A stretch of 64,000 nt of DNA from Branchiostoma lanceolatum (taxonomy: Eukaryota > Chordata > Leptocardii > Amphioxiformes > Branchiostomatidae): assembly GCF_035083965.1 (NCBI RefSeq), contig NC_089732.1, forward strand, positions 9,122,424 through 9,186,423, in the 5' to 3' direction. Shown here in pieces: positions 1-13,700 of this stretch. The notes below the pieces were generated by a model. It saw only the letters and a program-made list of their open reading frames with translations. It did no database searches and was not told the DNA's origin. The translations under genes and the position numbers were made by a program. Position 1 is the stretch's first letter. Each line of letters begins with the position of its first letter.

Positions 1-1400
1 ATGGCTCAAGTCGTGGTAGAAACTAGAATGGTGTATGTTTGGTATTACATGTACCTTGATTTTATTCAAATCTGCTTATATATCTATGCATACTTTTTGA
101 TTTTAGAATATTGACCTGTAGTTAGTTATGTGTAAAGTTTTTTTTGGTAAAAATTAACGCAATCCAGTGATACATTGTATTTACATTGCACTGCTACTTG
201 ATTTAACGATGAAATTGAATTGAATTTATTTATTTTTTCCTTAAGTTGGCCTAGGCTTGTTCTGAAAAAAAGTGGGGAAAGAAATTTAGAAAATGAAACA
301 GCCTAGATACTGTCTTAAGGTAGATAGAAGTTTACCTTAGGACACCTGACACTTTGGTCTACAGGCTTGTATGTTTGGTTTGTTATGGGCTGACCGCATC
401 ACAATGGTCGGGGGGAGGGTAGACATAGAGAAATCCGTTCAGTAAAATCGTCTTGTCAGAGCAGATACTTTGACACCAAAATCTTCGCCATTTCTGGTCT
501 CAGTAACGTCAAGTGTTGGTAAACAAGTTGAAGCCCGCATTTCGTCGAAACAGGAAATTTCGCGGTGGTTGATAAAACAGAAGATTTCCGCGTTGTCTAG
601 TTGCTCAGGTGTATTTTGGGAAGAGAAACGCAAGCAATCAAGGGGAAACAAACTGCCGGACGTTGCGGTCAGCAACAAATGTAACTTTTGGCGTCATTTG
701 GTCTGGTAGGCGACATCTCTGTCTGTCTAAAGCACCTTTTCCATTATTTCCTTTTTGTGTGAAATAGGCGAAAATTCCTCACAAAAATCAAGACTGAGGA
801 CCAAAGGCGTGTATTGTTTGAGTAAATAAAAATCAATTCTCAGAAGTGTCATTTCAGGAAACCACGTCTCTGAAATTGTAAAGACGATTTTTATACCTGA
901 CATAACTTTCCTGTATAAGATGATCTCAGTGCTGGTCAGTACGGCTCACGACTTGGGACACCAACGCCCCGAGGCCAGTATTGAATGGTGGATTTTCAGA
1001 AGACCCTATTACTTCTGCTCCAGAAGTTTCACATTACTAGTACTATTGTTATGGCGAGGAGACAGCGGACTGTTAAGGAAAACTTAGGCCTTCGTGTTAT
1101 TCATTGGCACTGATACAGACATGTTAGACTCGTAGGAAAACAACAAGAAACAGGACGTAATAGTATATAACTTGTTTTGTAATAAAATCTGTATTGAGTG
1201 TAAGAATGACAAAGAAGAATAAACGTTGCTACCTAGCCGTTGTTTGGCATTTTCTGTAAAACCATAACTGTCGTTCTTACAGTGTAAAATGCGACGTTGG
1301 TCTTGAATCATGGCTTTTGTATATAGTAGATTGTTGTGCTGTTTGGGTGGGTACGGCTGTAGTAGTGGCTCGTTACCTGTTTGTTATGATGCCTTTTTAA

Positions 1401-1500
1401 NNNNNNNNNNNNNNNNNNNNNNNNNNNNNNNNNNNNNNNNNNNNNNNNNNNNNNNNNNNNNNNNNNNNNNNNNNNNNNNNNNNNNNNNNNNNNNNNNNNN
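1401..1500. other. Assembly gap (100 N)
   Basis: Exactly 100 undetermined bases, the usual placeholder for a gap of unknown length. Any open frame crossing it is meaningless. Confidence 0.99.
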
Positions 1501-1725
1501 TTCCTATACGAGATTCCATGCAATAGATACAACATTTATTTTTCATACATATGCAGAGTCCGTCAGAATCAGAAGTTCTCTTGACATTTCTTCCCATAAA
1601 GTTGCATGAATTCCGTGCCTAAAACATAGATTGCACAAACTGTTGGGCTGTTAGCACCGTGCCAAATTTTACACTGTCATATTGCCCTAAAATGCGATAT
1701 CATGCGAATTGTGATATCATTGGAC

Positions 1726-1731
1726 TTTATT
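1726..1731 (-). terminator. Candidate poly(A) signal of FABP gene A
   Basis: The minus strand reads AATAAA about 20 bases after the stop codon of FABP gene A. This is the closest canonical signal. The 3' UTR would be very short, so a later signal (for example near 1535-1540) is also possible. Confidence 0.4.
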
Positions 1732-1750
1732 CCAGTTCCTTCGTAACAGG

Positions 1751-4433
1751 TTACGATTTCCGGTAAATTCTCTTCAATGTGACGTCACGAAAGTTCACTT
1801 CCTGTGAATAATGAAATCAAGAATAACTTGATCAGTAGGAGTGATAACACCCTGACATAATGATGATAATAATAATGATAATCATCACAATAAAAGTAGT
1901 TGGCGACTTGAATTACCATTAACTAAATCCTAATATGATATCAAGATCGCATATGGGTAGTTGGCAACCTTGACTCTTTGTATACATCAGCCAAACCATG
2001 AAAATGAATAAAACTAAAGCCCTTGAAATCTTTGATTTGTTGGGCAGCCTTGACTGCATATCGGCTGAACCAATAGATCATAACACAAAATGAAATACAA
2101 TGAAATATCATAAAGCAACTCTACTGACCGCTACGACATTGTGTCCGTCCATCCAGCGGGAGATGGTCAGTGGTGCGCCGGTCCCGTCCCAGTCTTTGAA
2201 AACTGACACCAGCTGATCATTGTCCCAGAAATACAACACCTGTGAAACAATCAAAAGCAGAAAAGGACTTTAGAAAATTCCTCTATGGATTAGATTAGTA
2301 GGCGAAATAAAGGGAATAATTCTAGGGGAGTTACTGAACCAGAAAATATCAACGCTTATAATTAGAGTTAGATGTGCAAAGGTTAGGTGTGACAGGTTGT
2401 TCAGTGTAATATAACCAGCTGCTATAGCATCGCGTGCCTGCAAAACTGGTGTGTCACGCGTTTACATCGAAGGTTGGTTATACAGGCTATACAGATATAG
2501 ATACAAATAGTCATTCTATACTTCTAGGTCGATACCGCCCGTTTGGTCAATTCCTTCTCAGATTTCCGCATCCCTTGGCAACTCTGGTGTCATCAAATTT
2601 TGCCTTTTTGAATAGTGGTTTGAGGGAATTTCTTTTTAAACATGTATTACAAACACTCCCACCAACCTTTCTCTTCTTCCCATCTCCCGTGTCCTCGTAG
2701 AATTCACTCCCGAGTTGGAAATGGTTGGTGATCGTCTTGCCATTGGATGTTGTGGACCACGTGATCCAACCATTGTTGTGTTCCTTGACCTCGACCTTGG
2801 GCTCAAATACTCTGGAACGAGTGCGCATGCTCGGCGGGGTGCCTGGAAATATAATTTGATACAGCATCTAAATCCTGAAGAACTTTTTGCGGTTGTACTT
2901 ACATTCAACGAGACGCCGTAGTCTTTATTATATTCTGACGTCATCTGTCAATAATCTAATGATGTCAAAAGAAGAAGAAAACCATTGAAGGGTACATAGA
3001 TATGTTGTCTTGTTGAGTGTTGAACCTTGTGTTTGTTCTTTTCATCATTCCAATTTCGGTACATTTAAAACATTTGTTAAACACACCCATGTAAAGTGAA
3101 TAAAATCAATTTGGAATAGCAATCGTATACGTAGAGATTAAGGGTTGATGCTTCGAGACGACGATGCTCAGTCATGGATCAAGAAAAAGAAAAACAATAG
3201 TTTTTCATATAGTGCGCATCTCTGTGTATATACCTGTAACTAGTGTAAGCTTTAACTGCCTGGCTCAACAATATGTAGCCTGGCTAATTATAGAAATCCC
3301 GCTTCTAGTAGCTCTTTTAAATACTGTTCAGGAGGGGCTCCGTGAAGCCCTGGACACCGGGGTTTGTGTTCTGTAGCCGGTAACCTTACCTTATAATACT
3401 TGACGCAGAAATAGCTACCCATGGACACTCCCTTCTTACAAACCATACATGGGTAGACTCTCTTTAATACCAACTCAGTAGCTACTATGCATGTATACGT
3501 AAATAACTGCACGTAGTCCTAAAACGTCCTCTTATTCAATATACAAGGGCAGACTATCGACTTTCCATTTGTAGAACACACTGGAGTTAGTGGCATCATG
3601 CTGGTCTCCAAGCAGATGTGTGGTGATCGCCACGGAATTTTTCAAAGGACGACTCGCATTTCATCCCCTTGTATCGCAACTACTAACGCTATTACATATA
3701 AACAACGTTGAACCTTTTTTAGTGGACAAGTCTACAAACCCCGAAAACAGCACACGATATTAAAGGCAACAAAAAAAGTGCAGCGACAAAGCCTACTACG
3801 GATGTTAACAAGGCGCGTCTCCCTTATGTTATGAAAAGAAAAATACCTCATTGTTTAAAACATGTACAAAACGAGCAAATACGTCGAAAGCAATCTTACT
3901 GAACACTTGACTAACATTTATACGACAATGTTAATGATTAAACTAAGTGAAGAAATAAGTAGTGTAGTTCATCTATATAAAAGACATCGCATGAGCTATG
4001 GAGTCTGTAATACAAAAAGGAGAAGGCCAATTCGTTATTGTCATAGAATTAGTCATGTCCTTCCTCCTTCCATCGTCCTTCCTACCAAACCACACATGAC
4101 AGAAATAACCGGTTTTGTCACCTTCTGAATGCACAAAAGAAGTATTGCAACTCTAGAGTACCATGGGATTTTGGGAAAGCTTTAACTGTCGGAAATTTGA
4201 AGCATAGAGACTCGATACCTCGTGAGCTGATGAGAAAGCGAACTCCACAGCATAAGCTATACATCGCGCCGGATAAACATCAGACCCAACGACACACCCA
4301 GCCTTGCTTTCGGGTGGCGAGGCTGGGAGTTTCCCCGGGTGTTGTACTGACCCAAAGCCGCCATGAACGCCTCCAGGTTCTGGCTGTGTTGATGCTTCCA
4401 GGTCCCGCTGAACTGCACAGCCGACGCCGCCAT
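1751..4433 (-). CDS. Fatty-acid-binding protein family gene A (4 exons, 139 aa)
   Basis: Small cytosolic beta-barrel carrier of fatty acids or retinoids. Coding exons in transcript order: 4433-4352, 2842-2667, 2239-2129, 1801-1751. All junctions are GT-AG, and the intron phases 1, 0, 0 match the classic FABP gene. Exon 1 begins MAASAVQFSGTWK, with the family F-x-G-x-W-K start. Exon 2 holds ITNHFQLGSEFYED and ends in a DGKKRK turn. Exon 3 begins VLYFWDNDQLVSVF and carries the buried arginine in LTISRW (R114). Exon 4 ends DVTLKRIYRKS, keeping the R134-x-Y136 carboxylate-binding pair. Exon 3 has 37 codons, slightly more than the usual 34, and 139 residues is slightly above the usual 127-137. Which vertebrate FABP/CRBP subgroup it belongs to cannot be told by eye. 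It is tandem with a second family member upstream on the same strand, so local duplication is likely. Confidence 0.9.
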
Positions 4434-6494
4434 CTCCAACCCCCGGCCGAGGAAACCAAGCTCTGTTTGTAAACCAATACAAGACCACGTAGACAAACCT
4501 TCCTTTTGGTGTTTTTAATTTTATTGTTGTCTGTTTGAGGTCACGGGGTCAATGTTTACGTGCGCGAACTTTGGACGACTGCTGGGACTATACGGTCACA
4601 TGATAGACAACGCCCACTTCCGAGACTAACCCTGTATTAAAAGTCTAGCTATTTCATTGATTGGGACTAGTGTGTGATTCATCGATGATTCTACGATGCG
4701 CAACAAAATTTGGAATCGATTGAATTGTGTTCCATATATGAAGACATGTGCCATGTGTCTCTTCGCGCCTTCAAGTAATCCAAGTACACTCTTGCATAAA
4801 CGTTGTTGTTGTGCCTTTATTCAACAATTGCGCTCACGGCCACTTTTTATGGAGGTCAGGGTACGAGCCCGTTCAAAGTACAACGTTTCCAGAATAATAA
4901 CCCTCGGGTACCAGATCTCGACATCTCCCCCTCAACCAGTAATGTTATACTACAGGGTGACCCGTTTACACGTACATCACTAGTTGGACCGAATCCAGAA
5001 CACTTGGCAACAAAATTATAGGGTCCATATGGACACAAGTGACAAGGTCAAACTTGAAACCGTAAACCCACCAAACAGGCAAAGTTTCAAACAGCGGCGG
5101 GACAAATATAGCAAAAACAAGACCATAGGATATCCAGGTCAAAAGATACAAAAACCGTAAAGTAAGTTCTGCTGCAATACCAAGGTCATAACAAGCATCC
5201 ACCACTCGAAATCAATAAAGCTGTTTATTGTCTTTCATCATCATCATCTTAAATACAGTACAGTTTGCTCTAACGTTACCAACTTTATATACATGTACGG
5301 ATAATTCGAAATTACGTTGAAAAGTTATATTAGTTTTACCTTATTGTTTTAATATATGGATGACATCCTCTGGACATTGCAACATTGATGCGAGCGCGCG
5401 ACAAAAATAAAAGTTTGACCATCCAGAAAGGTTGCATTTTAATGAAATCTAAATGACCAGAAAGTTTTTACAAATGACTGAACTTACAGAACATGGTATA
5501 CCAAACAATAAATTCGTTATTTTGGTTCTTTCACTTTTCTTGGAAGACTTTGGAAACGGACCAAAAGTAATGCGCGAGTGGACAGCACCCATGTAATCAA
5601 GTCAGTATGGCCTTACATAGAATAATGCAGATCAAACCATAACGTTGCAACTTAACACGATATTCACAGTATCAAAAAATAGTAACATTTCGGCTACGAC
5701 AGATGAAGACACGTGACGTGATGTTTTATATATATATATATATATATATCACTTATATGGATCTTATATGTACCATATATTAAGTGTGTTTATGTCTACT
5801 GGTACATGATACACCAAACTTATTGCAACAATATCACAATGGCTACATAAAACACAAAACAGATATGTGCATATAACATTTTAAAGTATGGTAAACATTT
5901 CACTGAAATCTCTATACGTGATTCTGTTTGGCATTGTTTCATCGCAAAACACCAAGATCTTTCATTTCCGATGTGCTGAGAGTATTTTTAAGCCCTAACA
6001 TAATGAGGCAACAGATAAGAGAATTTTACTATGACAACCCATGAGAACTGAAGTGTTCAATATGAAACGTTGCGTTTTCCCTCTAGCCTGTATGAAAATC
6101 ATAACAATGTATGTATAATTCAAAGTTTTATGATCGGTTTATCTATACATCGTATGTACATGTGCCAATTTCATAGGTCTCACCACTCTCATGTGCTTCG
6201 AATAAAGTTGGAATTCTAAAAACGACAAATTTATGATCTCATATTATTCTTTAACATGACACAGCAAAACAAAGAAACGCCTGCGTCAGTACAAAGTTTG
6301 TCTTTTAGTCAACCCCCTTGCATTCGATTTTCCCGCCATTTTCCAACCTTTCCATCCCTACTTTCAGCATCCTTGTTTTGACACAGAAGTTAAGCTGTTG
6401 GCTATTAGAAGACCAGGCTTACGCAGTCACTGTATGTGATCTTTGAACACGACCTTTGACCCTGTCATGACTGAGTGATGAACTTCTACAGGTG
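4434..6494. other. Intergenic region between the two FABP genes
   Basis: No gene seen. It serves as the 5' flank of FABP gene A and the 3' flank of gene B. A TA dinucleotide run lies at about 5727-5750. Open frames around 4700-5200 overlap on both strands and show no splice-consistent or family signal. Confidence 0.5.
5727..5750. repeat. (TA)n microsatellite
   Basis: Roughly ten consecutive TA dinucleotides followed by AT-rich sequence. A simple repeat in the FABP intergenic region. Confidence 0.85.
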
Positions 6495-9400
6495 TCAGCA
6501 CCTCACGCTCTGTACGTGACATGTGACGTCACCAGCGGTCATGGTCTGTGAAAGGCAAGATGTGCATAACTTGGCTGCGTGTATAAGAGGAGAGAATCAA
6601 GCATCCAAACAGAATGTAAGGTTGTGAAGGTCTCACTGTAGAAATGCACCAGATTATTAGATACGATATGAATGAATGACTAATAGCCACATCAGGAATG
6701 ATATCTACATATGTTACAATGCATATGGAATTACACCGTAACGTTACCAACCAAATGTAACGTGTCCCCTTGTAGTCGTCTGGATATGGTGACCTTTAAC
6801 CCCTTGCCGTCCCAGTCCTGATAGCTGGACACCAGGCTGTCCTCCTCCCATCTGTAAATCACCTGAGGAAAACGGACATCATGCTCACTGGGCTCTAAAC
6901 TGCGCATGCACAATTTTGTAGATGCACGATATGGCCTTTTTTTTTTAGAAAAATATCCCATGTCCCTTTTTTGGATGAAAGCAGAAACCAGAAAGATGTC
7001 AATTCGTTATAAAGGCAAAGTATTTTCTGATACGTGAGGTGGTACGTGACGCCATAACTTTCTATATCATTGGCGCCATGTTGGTGGCCGGTATAGATCC
7101 AAGATGGCGACCGGTTATTCAGAACATACACACAATAACTCTAAAATGATCCCTACGTCACATGGAAGTCACCTTCTTTTTCCCGCCAAGATGCTCCTCA
7201 TCGAACTCCTCTCCTAATTGGAAGCTGCTCACTGCCTTCTGGCCACCTGTCGTACCTGTCCACGTGATGACGTCACCTTCTTGCGTCACTTCCGCCGCAG
7301 TTGTTACGTCCAGCGCACCTTCGACGTTTTCTTCTGGTATTCCTTCAGACGGAACAAAATAAGATAGTTTTTGTGCATTTCTTGTTCTAATTCTGTCTAT
7401 GCGGGACCAACTTTGGACGCAGGCCAAGCCAACCTTCCCATCCTGCCAGTTTCCAGTTACACCATCTTTTGTCTCACAACCTGTCACTCTACAATAATCG
7501 AATAACTACAGATACACACCAGCACAAACAAACACACAGACCGAAAACAATACCTCCGTTTCCGGAGGTAATGATAAATTCCAACCAGTCTATCGTCCAG
7601 AATGACGTTGGCTTTATCGGTTCAAACAGGATCTGGCATTCAAGCCCTGACACACACAATGGCACGCCAGGCTCTGCCATTATCAACATGTCAGCGAATG
7701 TTTGTACACCTTTGCAAGCTCAAACAGATAACCATCTAACATTCGGGGGCGCCAAAAAATTGCGGAAATCTGTCCGAAAGGAAATCACTTCATGAAGAAA
7801 AGAATCCTGGGGGACAATTAATGATATTTTTTGCAAACTATACTCTGCAAGAAAATGTTGAAGGCTGAGATCACGTTACCTTCTTCTGACTGACCCCGCT
7901 ATCTAACAACCGTTCAACTTGACCTGACTGAAACTTGACAGAAAGAGGGCCAGTCTTGAAAAGGTTACAACAATCATGCCCTTCTAGTCTCTACCAGACT
8001 AACTACGCCAGGGTTTCACTTGCAGGCTCCAAGGGCAAAATGTGATCTTCACTGTGGACTGACTCTAGTGGCTAATCATTCCTTTTTCTGCCGAATTCTA
8101 CGATTCATACGCCCGTAAGAGGGCCTGGTGGAGGCTAATGCCCTTTAACCTTAGCTTGGAGAGTGTTACAAACAACAAAGAACTTTTGCGATTATCCTGT
8201 CAAATCAAGCGATGTCATATTGTAGGCTGATTTAGTCGTGAACTCTGTAACAGTTATAAATGCCTCTGTCAATTTTTGTTTGTTCAACGACTGAATTATT
8301 CGATTAACAACGTGTATCCACTTGGATACGTTGCGAACTTTGCTCGGTGGAGAATAAAAGTGTCACAAAAAAAGGTCCAATAAAGTTGAAAGTTGAACAA
8401 GAAAGTCAACATTGCGGACATTGGAACAATACAAAAATAAAACTCTGAGGAAAAATACATGTCTTTAGCTATCGATATGTGGAAAAAATGCACGTGTACG
8501 CTACAAGAACTGGCGACGCAAAAACAAATTCATCGACTTTTAACATACTAACCAACTGCCTTTTCGGGTTGTTCTTCTCATGGTAGCGAGAAAAACAACT
8601 TTTCTGTCCACAAGACCACCATTAGGAGAAGGTTATAGGAATTGATGATTGAAGGTGCTACATCAAATAAGGCCGTTTTTCCATGGAGCACTTTCAGAAG
8701 GTGTACGTGTGCAAGGCGAAAATAAAGACCTCACAAGTTGGAGGACTTGTCACGTTGAACGTGAATGAAACATGTTTACCAAGGTAAAGAGTAGACTGAC
8801 AGGCATGACAGGGGACTTATCCATAGAAGTGACCATGCATGGATGACTGTGTCCATAGGGAGCCTGCATGAAACATATTGATGCACAATGACATGATTCA
8901 AAACTTCTCAAGTGTTGTGACTACAACAGTAGTACAGTCTTCGTCTGCACGAGAACTCATTTTCAGTTTTCTCCTTTTCTTCTTTCCTTCCTCATTTTGT
9001 TTCTCTCTTCCCTCTTTCTTTCTTTTGTTAGTTCTTTCTGTTACTGATTTCGTGTTGTTTTCTCACACAGCTAGCCGACTGGAAACGCTAACCAAACGGC
9101 AGCCACAAGAGCACACAAAAAATAACACTCAGAAAACGGTACCAGAACGCCACAATACCTTCAGGGCTCCACCTACGAGTAAGTTCACCTGTACAGCAAC
9201 GACAACGTGACCCTCTTGCCGTCGCCATGGAAATCGCGCGGGTATAGAAATCGATCCCGCACACACGAACTGCTTTCCGAGAAACCACCGCTCATGGTGG
9301 GCTCGCAACCCCAAAACAAATCATACAATATAGATCAATATACTGTACCTTAGCCTTTGATTTTTCAGCGTTTGCCCCTTTGATATATATGCTGACTCTT

Positions 9401-10746
9401 GCAGATAACACTCACCCACCCAGGTAGCTAAAATTATGGCTGGGTCATTTTAGTGCCCCTTATTTAATGTTTCATTATGTTTGTCTTTGAAGGACGAGCT
9501 GTGCTTATACGGCGTTAGTGCTTCGTTTCATTTTCAGACAGACTGAATCCGCAAAGTGCTTTGGATTCTCCAGCCGCCTTTTCACCAAGGCAACGTTAAT
9601 CTCATAAATACGAGACCTTTATCATGAAATGACACAAGTTCACGGATCACGACCTTGACTTTTGTCTCTCGTCGCACGACAGTTGCTTGAAAATTAACCT
9701 TCAAATCGTTCACTTGTTCATTTGTTTCCATTATTTATTCCTTTTTCGTCTTTCGTTTTTGCCATTTTGTTGTGTTTAAGCATTGATTTTTTCTTTCGAA
9801 TGTTTACCAATTTGCTTCTTTATATTTCTTCGAAATCTATAGAGATGCGTGTACGTATGTGCTGTGACTGGCATCAAAATAACTTGTTGTCACACATAAA
9901 TGTTATTCTGATTGTTCCACACACTACGAGAAGTTAATGTCATAGTATGTTTATACAGGACAATGCGAGCAGAAGTTAGGTTATTTTAAACGGAAGAAAC
10001 AGTCCATGCAAATACATTTTTACTTCCTTTTGTAAGTATTTGAAGTTTATTTCCGTCGTATCTTTGCGTTTGAAATAATGAGTCCCGTATGTAAATCTGT
10101 TAATCACTGAACGACACGAACGTTGTGCTAGCGCAGCCTATGCAGTTTTACATCTTAGCTCAAGCATTTCAAACATTGGATAATGAATAACTTGCCACTT
10201 TTATTGGTCAACTTCAGTGCAGTCCATCTGGTGCATTGTACATGTTTGCTAACACTGTTCCTCTTCGCAACATTAACTAGCAAACAAAGATGCACAGAAA
10301 CGCACACTGCTCTATGGGCCGTAACACTACTCTTCTAAAAAAAACTAGTCGAAATCGCTATAAAACACGAAATGTAGGGCCTTACTCTTACTGTTAGGAA
10401 AATGACGAAGTTGAACACCAAGTTGCCCAAAACTGATATAGTATAGAAATTGCCGTCGTTAAGCTGTCAGTCTTGTCTTTAAGAGAGCAAGCCAAAACTT
10501 GAGCGAGTTTAAGAACCAGCTTAACATATCATATTCAACACCGACTCGCGAGGGTATCTTACAACACACAGGTTGTTGAGAAACAACGTTAACATAATTA
10601 CACTGACTAGTTGGACCAGAAAATATACGTCCTTCGAGCAAAGACTACCCCCTCCACCACTCACCTATTTTCCTGAGGAACTGGCGGTAGTTTTCGTGTC
10701 TCTTCAGCCGCCAGTTACCGTTGAACTCCGCTAGATCAAACGGCAT
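6495..10746 (-). CDS. Fatty-acid-binding protein family gene B (4 exons, 137 aa), divergent C terminus
   Basis: Second FABP-family gene, same strand and same intron phases as gene A. Coding exons: 10746-10665, 7342-7173, 6862-6752, 6545-6495; intron 1 is about 3.3 kb. Exon 1 reads MPFDLAEFNGNWRLKRHE, the family signature. Exon 2 has EVTQEGDVITWTG and SSFQLGEEFDEE. Exon 3 begins VIYRWEEDSLVSSY and has TISRR (R112). Exon 4 is TMTAGDVTCHVQSVRC then TGA. Aligned on G-D-V-T, the usual R-x-Y pair becomes V132 and S134, so the canonical carboxylate clamp is absent although the frame and stop are intact. The N terminus looks like the muscle/brain FABP class, but subgroup is not assigned. Altered ligand choice or relaxed constraint are both possible. 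The exon 2 acceptor (TCTGAAG) lacks a strong pyrimidine tract and is the least certain junction. Confidence 0.87.
7418..7492 (-). repeat. Short dispersed repeat, copy 1
   Basis: On the minus strand this runs GAGTGACAGGTTGTGAGAC and continues through GGTGTAACTGGAAACTGGCA. The same text, with few changes, recurs on the plus strand at about 21294-21372 inside a CDC14 intron. It lies in intron 1 of FABP gene B. Confidence 0.7.
7985..8140 (+). repeat. Interspersed repeat family, copy 1
   Basis: Contains CTCTACCAGACTAACTACGC, a GTTTCACTTGCAGGCTCC stretch and CCTTTTTCTGCCGAATTCTA. The same ordered blocks recur at about 28908-29095, and part of them in inverted orientation near 38865-38945. No coding content is seen. 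It is probably a short non-autonomous element. Confidence 0.65.
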
Positions 10747-13700
10747 GGCTTCGATGTTCCCTTACCTGTCCGTCTCACCTGTCGAACACACCTGGTAGAC
10801 AGGCACCTTAAGGTAGCAGGTGCAACAGAACCCAGCGCTTATCTTGACAAGTCCGGCGTAGGCCTGTAGGTTACATCTGAACTTTGAACCGTTACGTACG
10901 TTGTTTGTTTTAGGATCCGGTGACATTTGTCGTGCACTGCGGGTTCACTACAGCAAAATGGGGTCAGTCGTGGAATAGTTGTGGATGTGTTGTACGATTT
11001 GGTGTAAAATTTTGTGAGGGAAAGTAACAAACAGTTACCGTAAATCACTAAATTCTTGTCGACGGTTGGCAAAACGTATGACGAATTTCACCACGCCTCT
11101 ATTTGTACTATGTGTGAATCTCATAATGTGGCGGCGCCTCGGAAATCCCGTATAGGTGACGTTAAACGGTGGGTGAACTTCAAACAAATATTATAAAGGT
11201 CCCCCGAACGTTGTGCATTCATGATGAAATATGTAAATCAGGAACCATCAGTATAACCAATAGGCCAACATTTAGTTTACAAGGAAAGGCAACCTATGAA
11301 AATGTTGTATTTGAACTTCTTCTAAAAGTGGAATTGGCCATATATAACAAAAAATCTTTATCCAAAAGTTAATTTTCAATATATAAATTAATGTCTTTTG
11401 TAAAAGCTAATTTCCCAAGGTCAATCTAATGTCGAGTTCTATATAAGTAATGTTACCAAGACTCTGGACGTACTGTAACAGTAAGAGTCAGTTAAAGTCT
11501 TCATGTATAGATAGCTATGTCCTATGACTTCATTTGCTAAGATAGTTTAAGACGATCTAAGCTAATATTAAATACTAGTAGTTGGATGAACAAATAGATA
11601 AAACTTTCCTAAGTCATCAGGCAAGTAAACGACAGACACCACTCTTTCAAGTCATTGCTGTAATTTATTGAATGTACAGGGTTTTGGTATTTGAAACAAA
11701 CATACATACATACATGTATGTAATAAACAATAACTAGTAATAAATCTCTCGATAAAACCAGAGTAAAACACCTAAAAACACATAATTTTGGTTTTAGATA
11801 AGACATACTTATATGAAATTATGATAATTGATTATATACACACACAAAAGTATATACCATTTTCACATTTATGTTTAGGTACATCCATTTCTTAGAGACA
11901 ATTTACAGAACTGATCGGTGTTGTTTTCAGAAAAAAATTAGTATGTGTGACTCTAAAACTAATAAAAATGTCGTTAATATAATGAACACAAGGCTGCACT
12001 CAAACAAGGCGGCACATACCCACACCAATCTTGTTACCATGACGACATGGGAGGGGGGCGATGCAACTGGTCATTTCTCACAATACACCTCTCTCACGCG
12101 GCGGACATGATAGAATGAAGACGAGGCCAATGAGGCAAAGAAGCAAAAATAATGTACAGATATAGTTTTCCTCCTAAAATACATTAAGTTTTAAAATATG
12201 ATATCCAAGTATCAATATCACAACTAATATAATGCACAAAAAAGATGCAGCAATTTAGAGCTTCGTTGGCCGATCCCATAGTCTCCGCCCTCCTGTCAAA
12301 ACGTACAAATGTAAAATAAAAACATAGAAATGCAAATATTTGACGGTCATGCAGCCACTTCCTCATTGGTCGATTGTCTTATTATCAGGTAATCATTGGC
12401 TAAACTGGTAATTGTGATTGACAGTTAGGATCGGTCTAATGTTTGCCACAAGGGCCTCGTTTTCATTCTATCATGTCCGCCGCGTGAGAAAGGTCTATAC
12501 AATGTCATGGTGAACAGTAAACAATAGTTTGTTACCTGCCTTATTTCAAAGCTTACATTCTGAGAGAAGTGCACATACTGATCTTGATTTTTTGGGAGAC
12601 CAGTTGCTGAATGGTTACAGTTAAGTCATATGTCTAATAATTGATAAGTAGCACTTAATGTAATTTGCAACTAATAACCAAATTTGGGTACTTATATTTG
12701 CCTCCTTTACCCCTAAACTTTTGGACCTGTGGTTTTATGTCAGTGACCTTTATTTACTGCAGAATTTTACCACAATATGAATTTCCAGTATCCTTTTGAT
12801 CGGTAGCAAAGCTGAAAATACGCAAACAAACAAATCCCACTTGTCCAATGAGAACTAAGTAGAACTTATCCAGATAGCAAAGAGGCTTGTTTGTAAGTTA
12901 CTTCTGCAAAGCATTTCAACAAAAGTCAAGTCATAAGGCAAATCTGAGTACACTACAGATATAGGATGTCCGAAAAGTGGAAAAAAAGACATCAACAAAC
13001 GAAAACCACACTACACACATATTCACTAGCTGCCTATATCTACTCCCTCTAATTGGTGCAAAACTACACTTAGATGCAATGACAAGCAAACACAGCCAAT
13101 GCAACCCTTCGTTTCAAAACACGAGCACTTAAAAATTCACAAAATAAGATCTAAAATCAAGGAATTCTGAATAATAATTGGTCCCTTATAACTCTAAAAT
13201 CAAGCTAAGATTATGATTATGCTTGAGTTTTACATTTTGTGCACCTTTGCACGATTAAATATTAAAACAAGGTACAGCCAATTGAGTAAGAAAATGCCTT
13301 TCACTTACTTCTATTTTGGGCTTTATATCATTAAACCTCTACTACAGTATTACTGTACAATATCTCTTGGGTGCCCCCCATGCACCACCTTTAATCACTG
13401 GTAAGTGTACACAAGCATCACCATGTTCGAAAACCCCTTATGAGCCTCACAAGATCCAGACCAAAAACAATCGCTCTAAACAGACATCAAACCAATCTAA
13501 GAGTTTACATTTTTGAATTCTCATAACAATAATTTAGAATAAAAAATTTAGAATGGTCTACTAAAAGAACACCTGTACTTCCCTATTGTCAGTGGCAACA
13601 CGCATAATTTCCCCCCATTACAACATGACTAATTAAGTACAATTAAGTGCTCTCCACCTTAATTTCGCAAATTTGTGATTTTTTTCTATACAAAAATAGA

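Larger units (their letters stand above)
1..1750. other. No supportable gene; AT-rich flank with assembly gap
   Basis: I see no exon with family similarity here on either strand. The open frames at about 440-710 overlap on opposite strands and show no recognisable motif. A short GAT/AAT-rich simple repeat lies just beyond, near 1857-1890. The stretch forms the downstream flank of the first FABP gene. Confidence 0.5.

Noticed and set aside
439-709. Overlapping 79-codon frames on opposite strands
   Set aside because: No motif or exon-like boundary; typical chance frames.
8878-9210. 110-codon plus-strand frame rich in Phe, Leu and Ser
   Set aside because: It translates a pyrimidine-rich tract; no signal peptide pattern followed by a domain, and it lies in FABP gene B intron 1.
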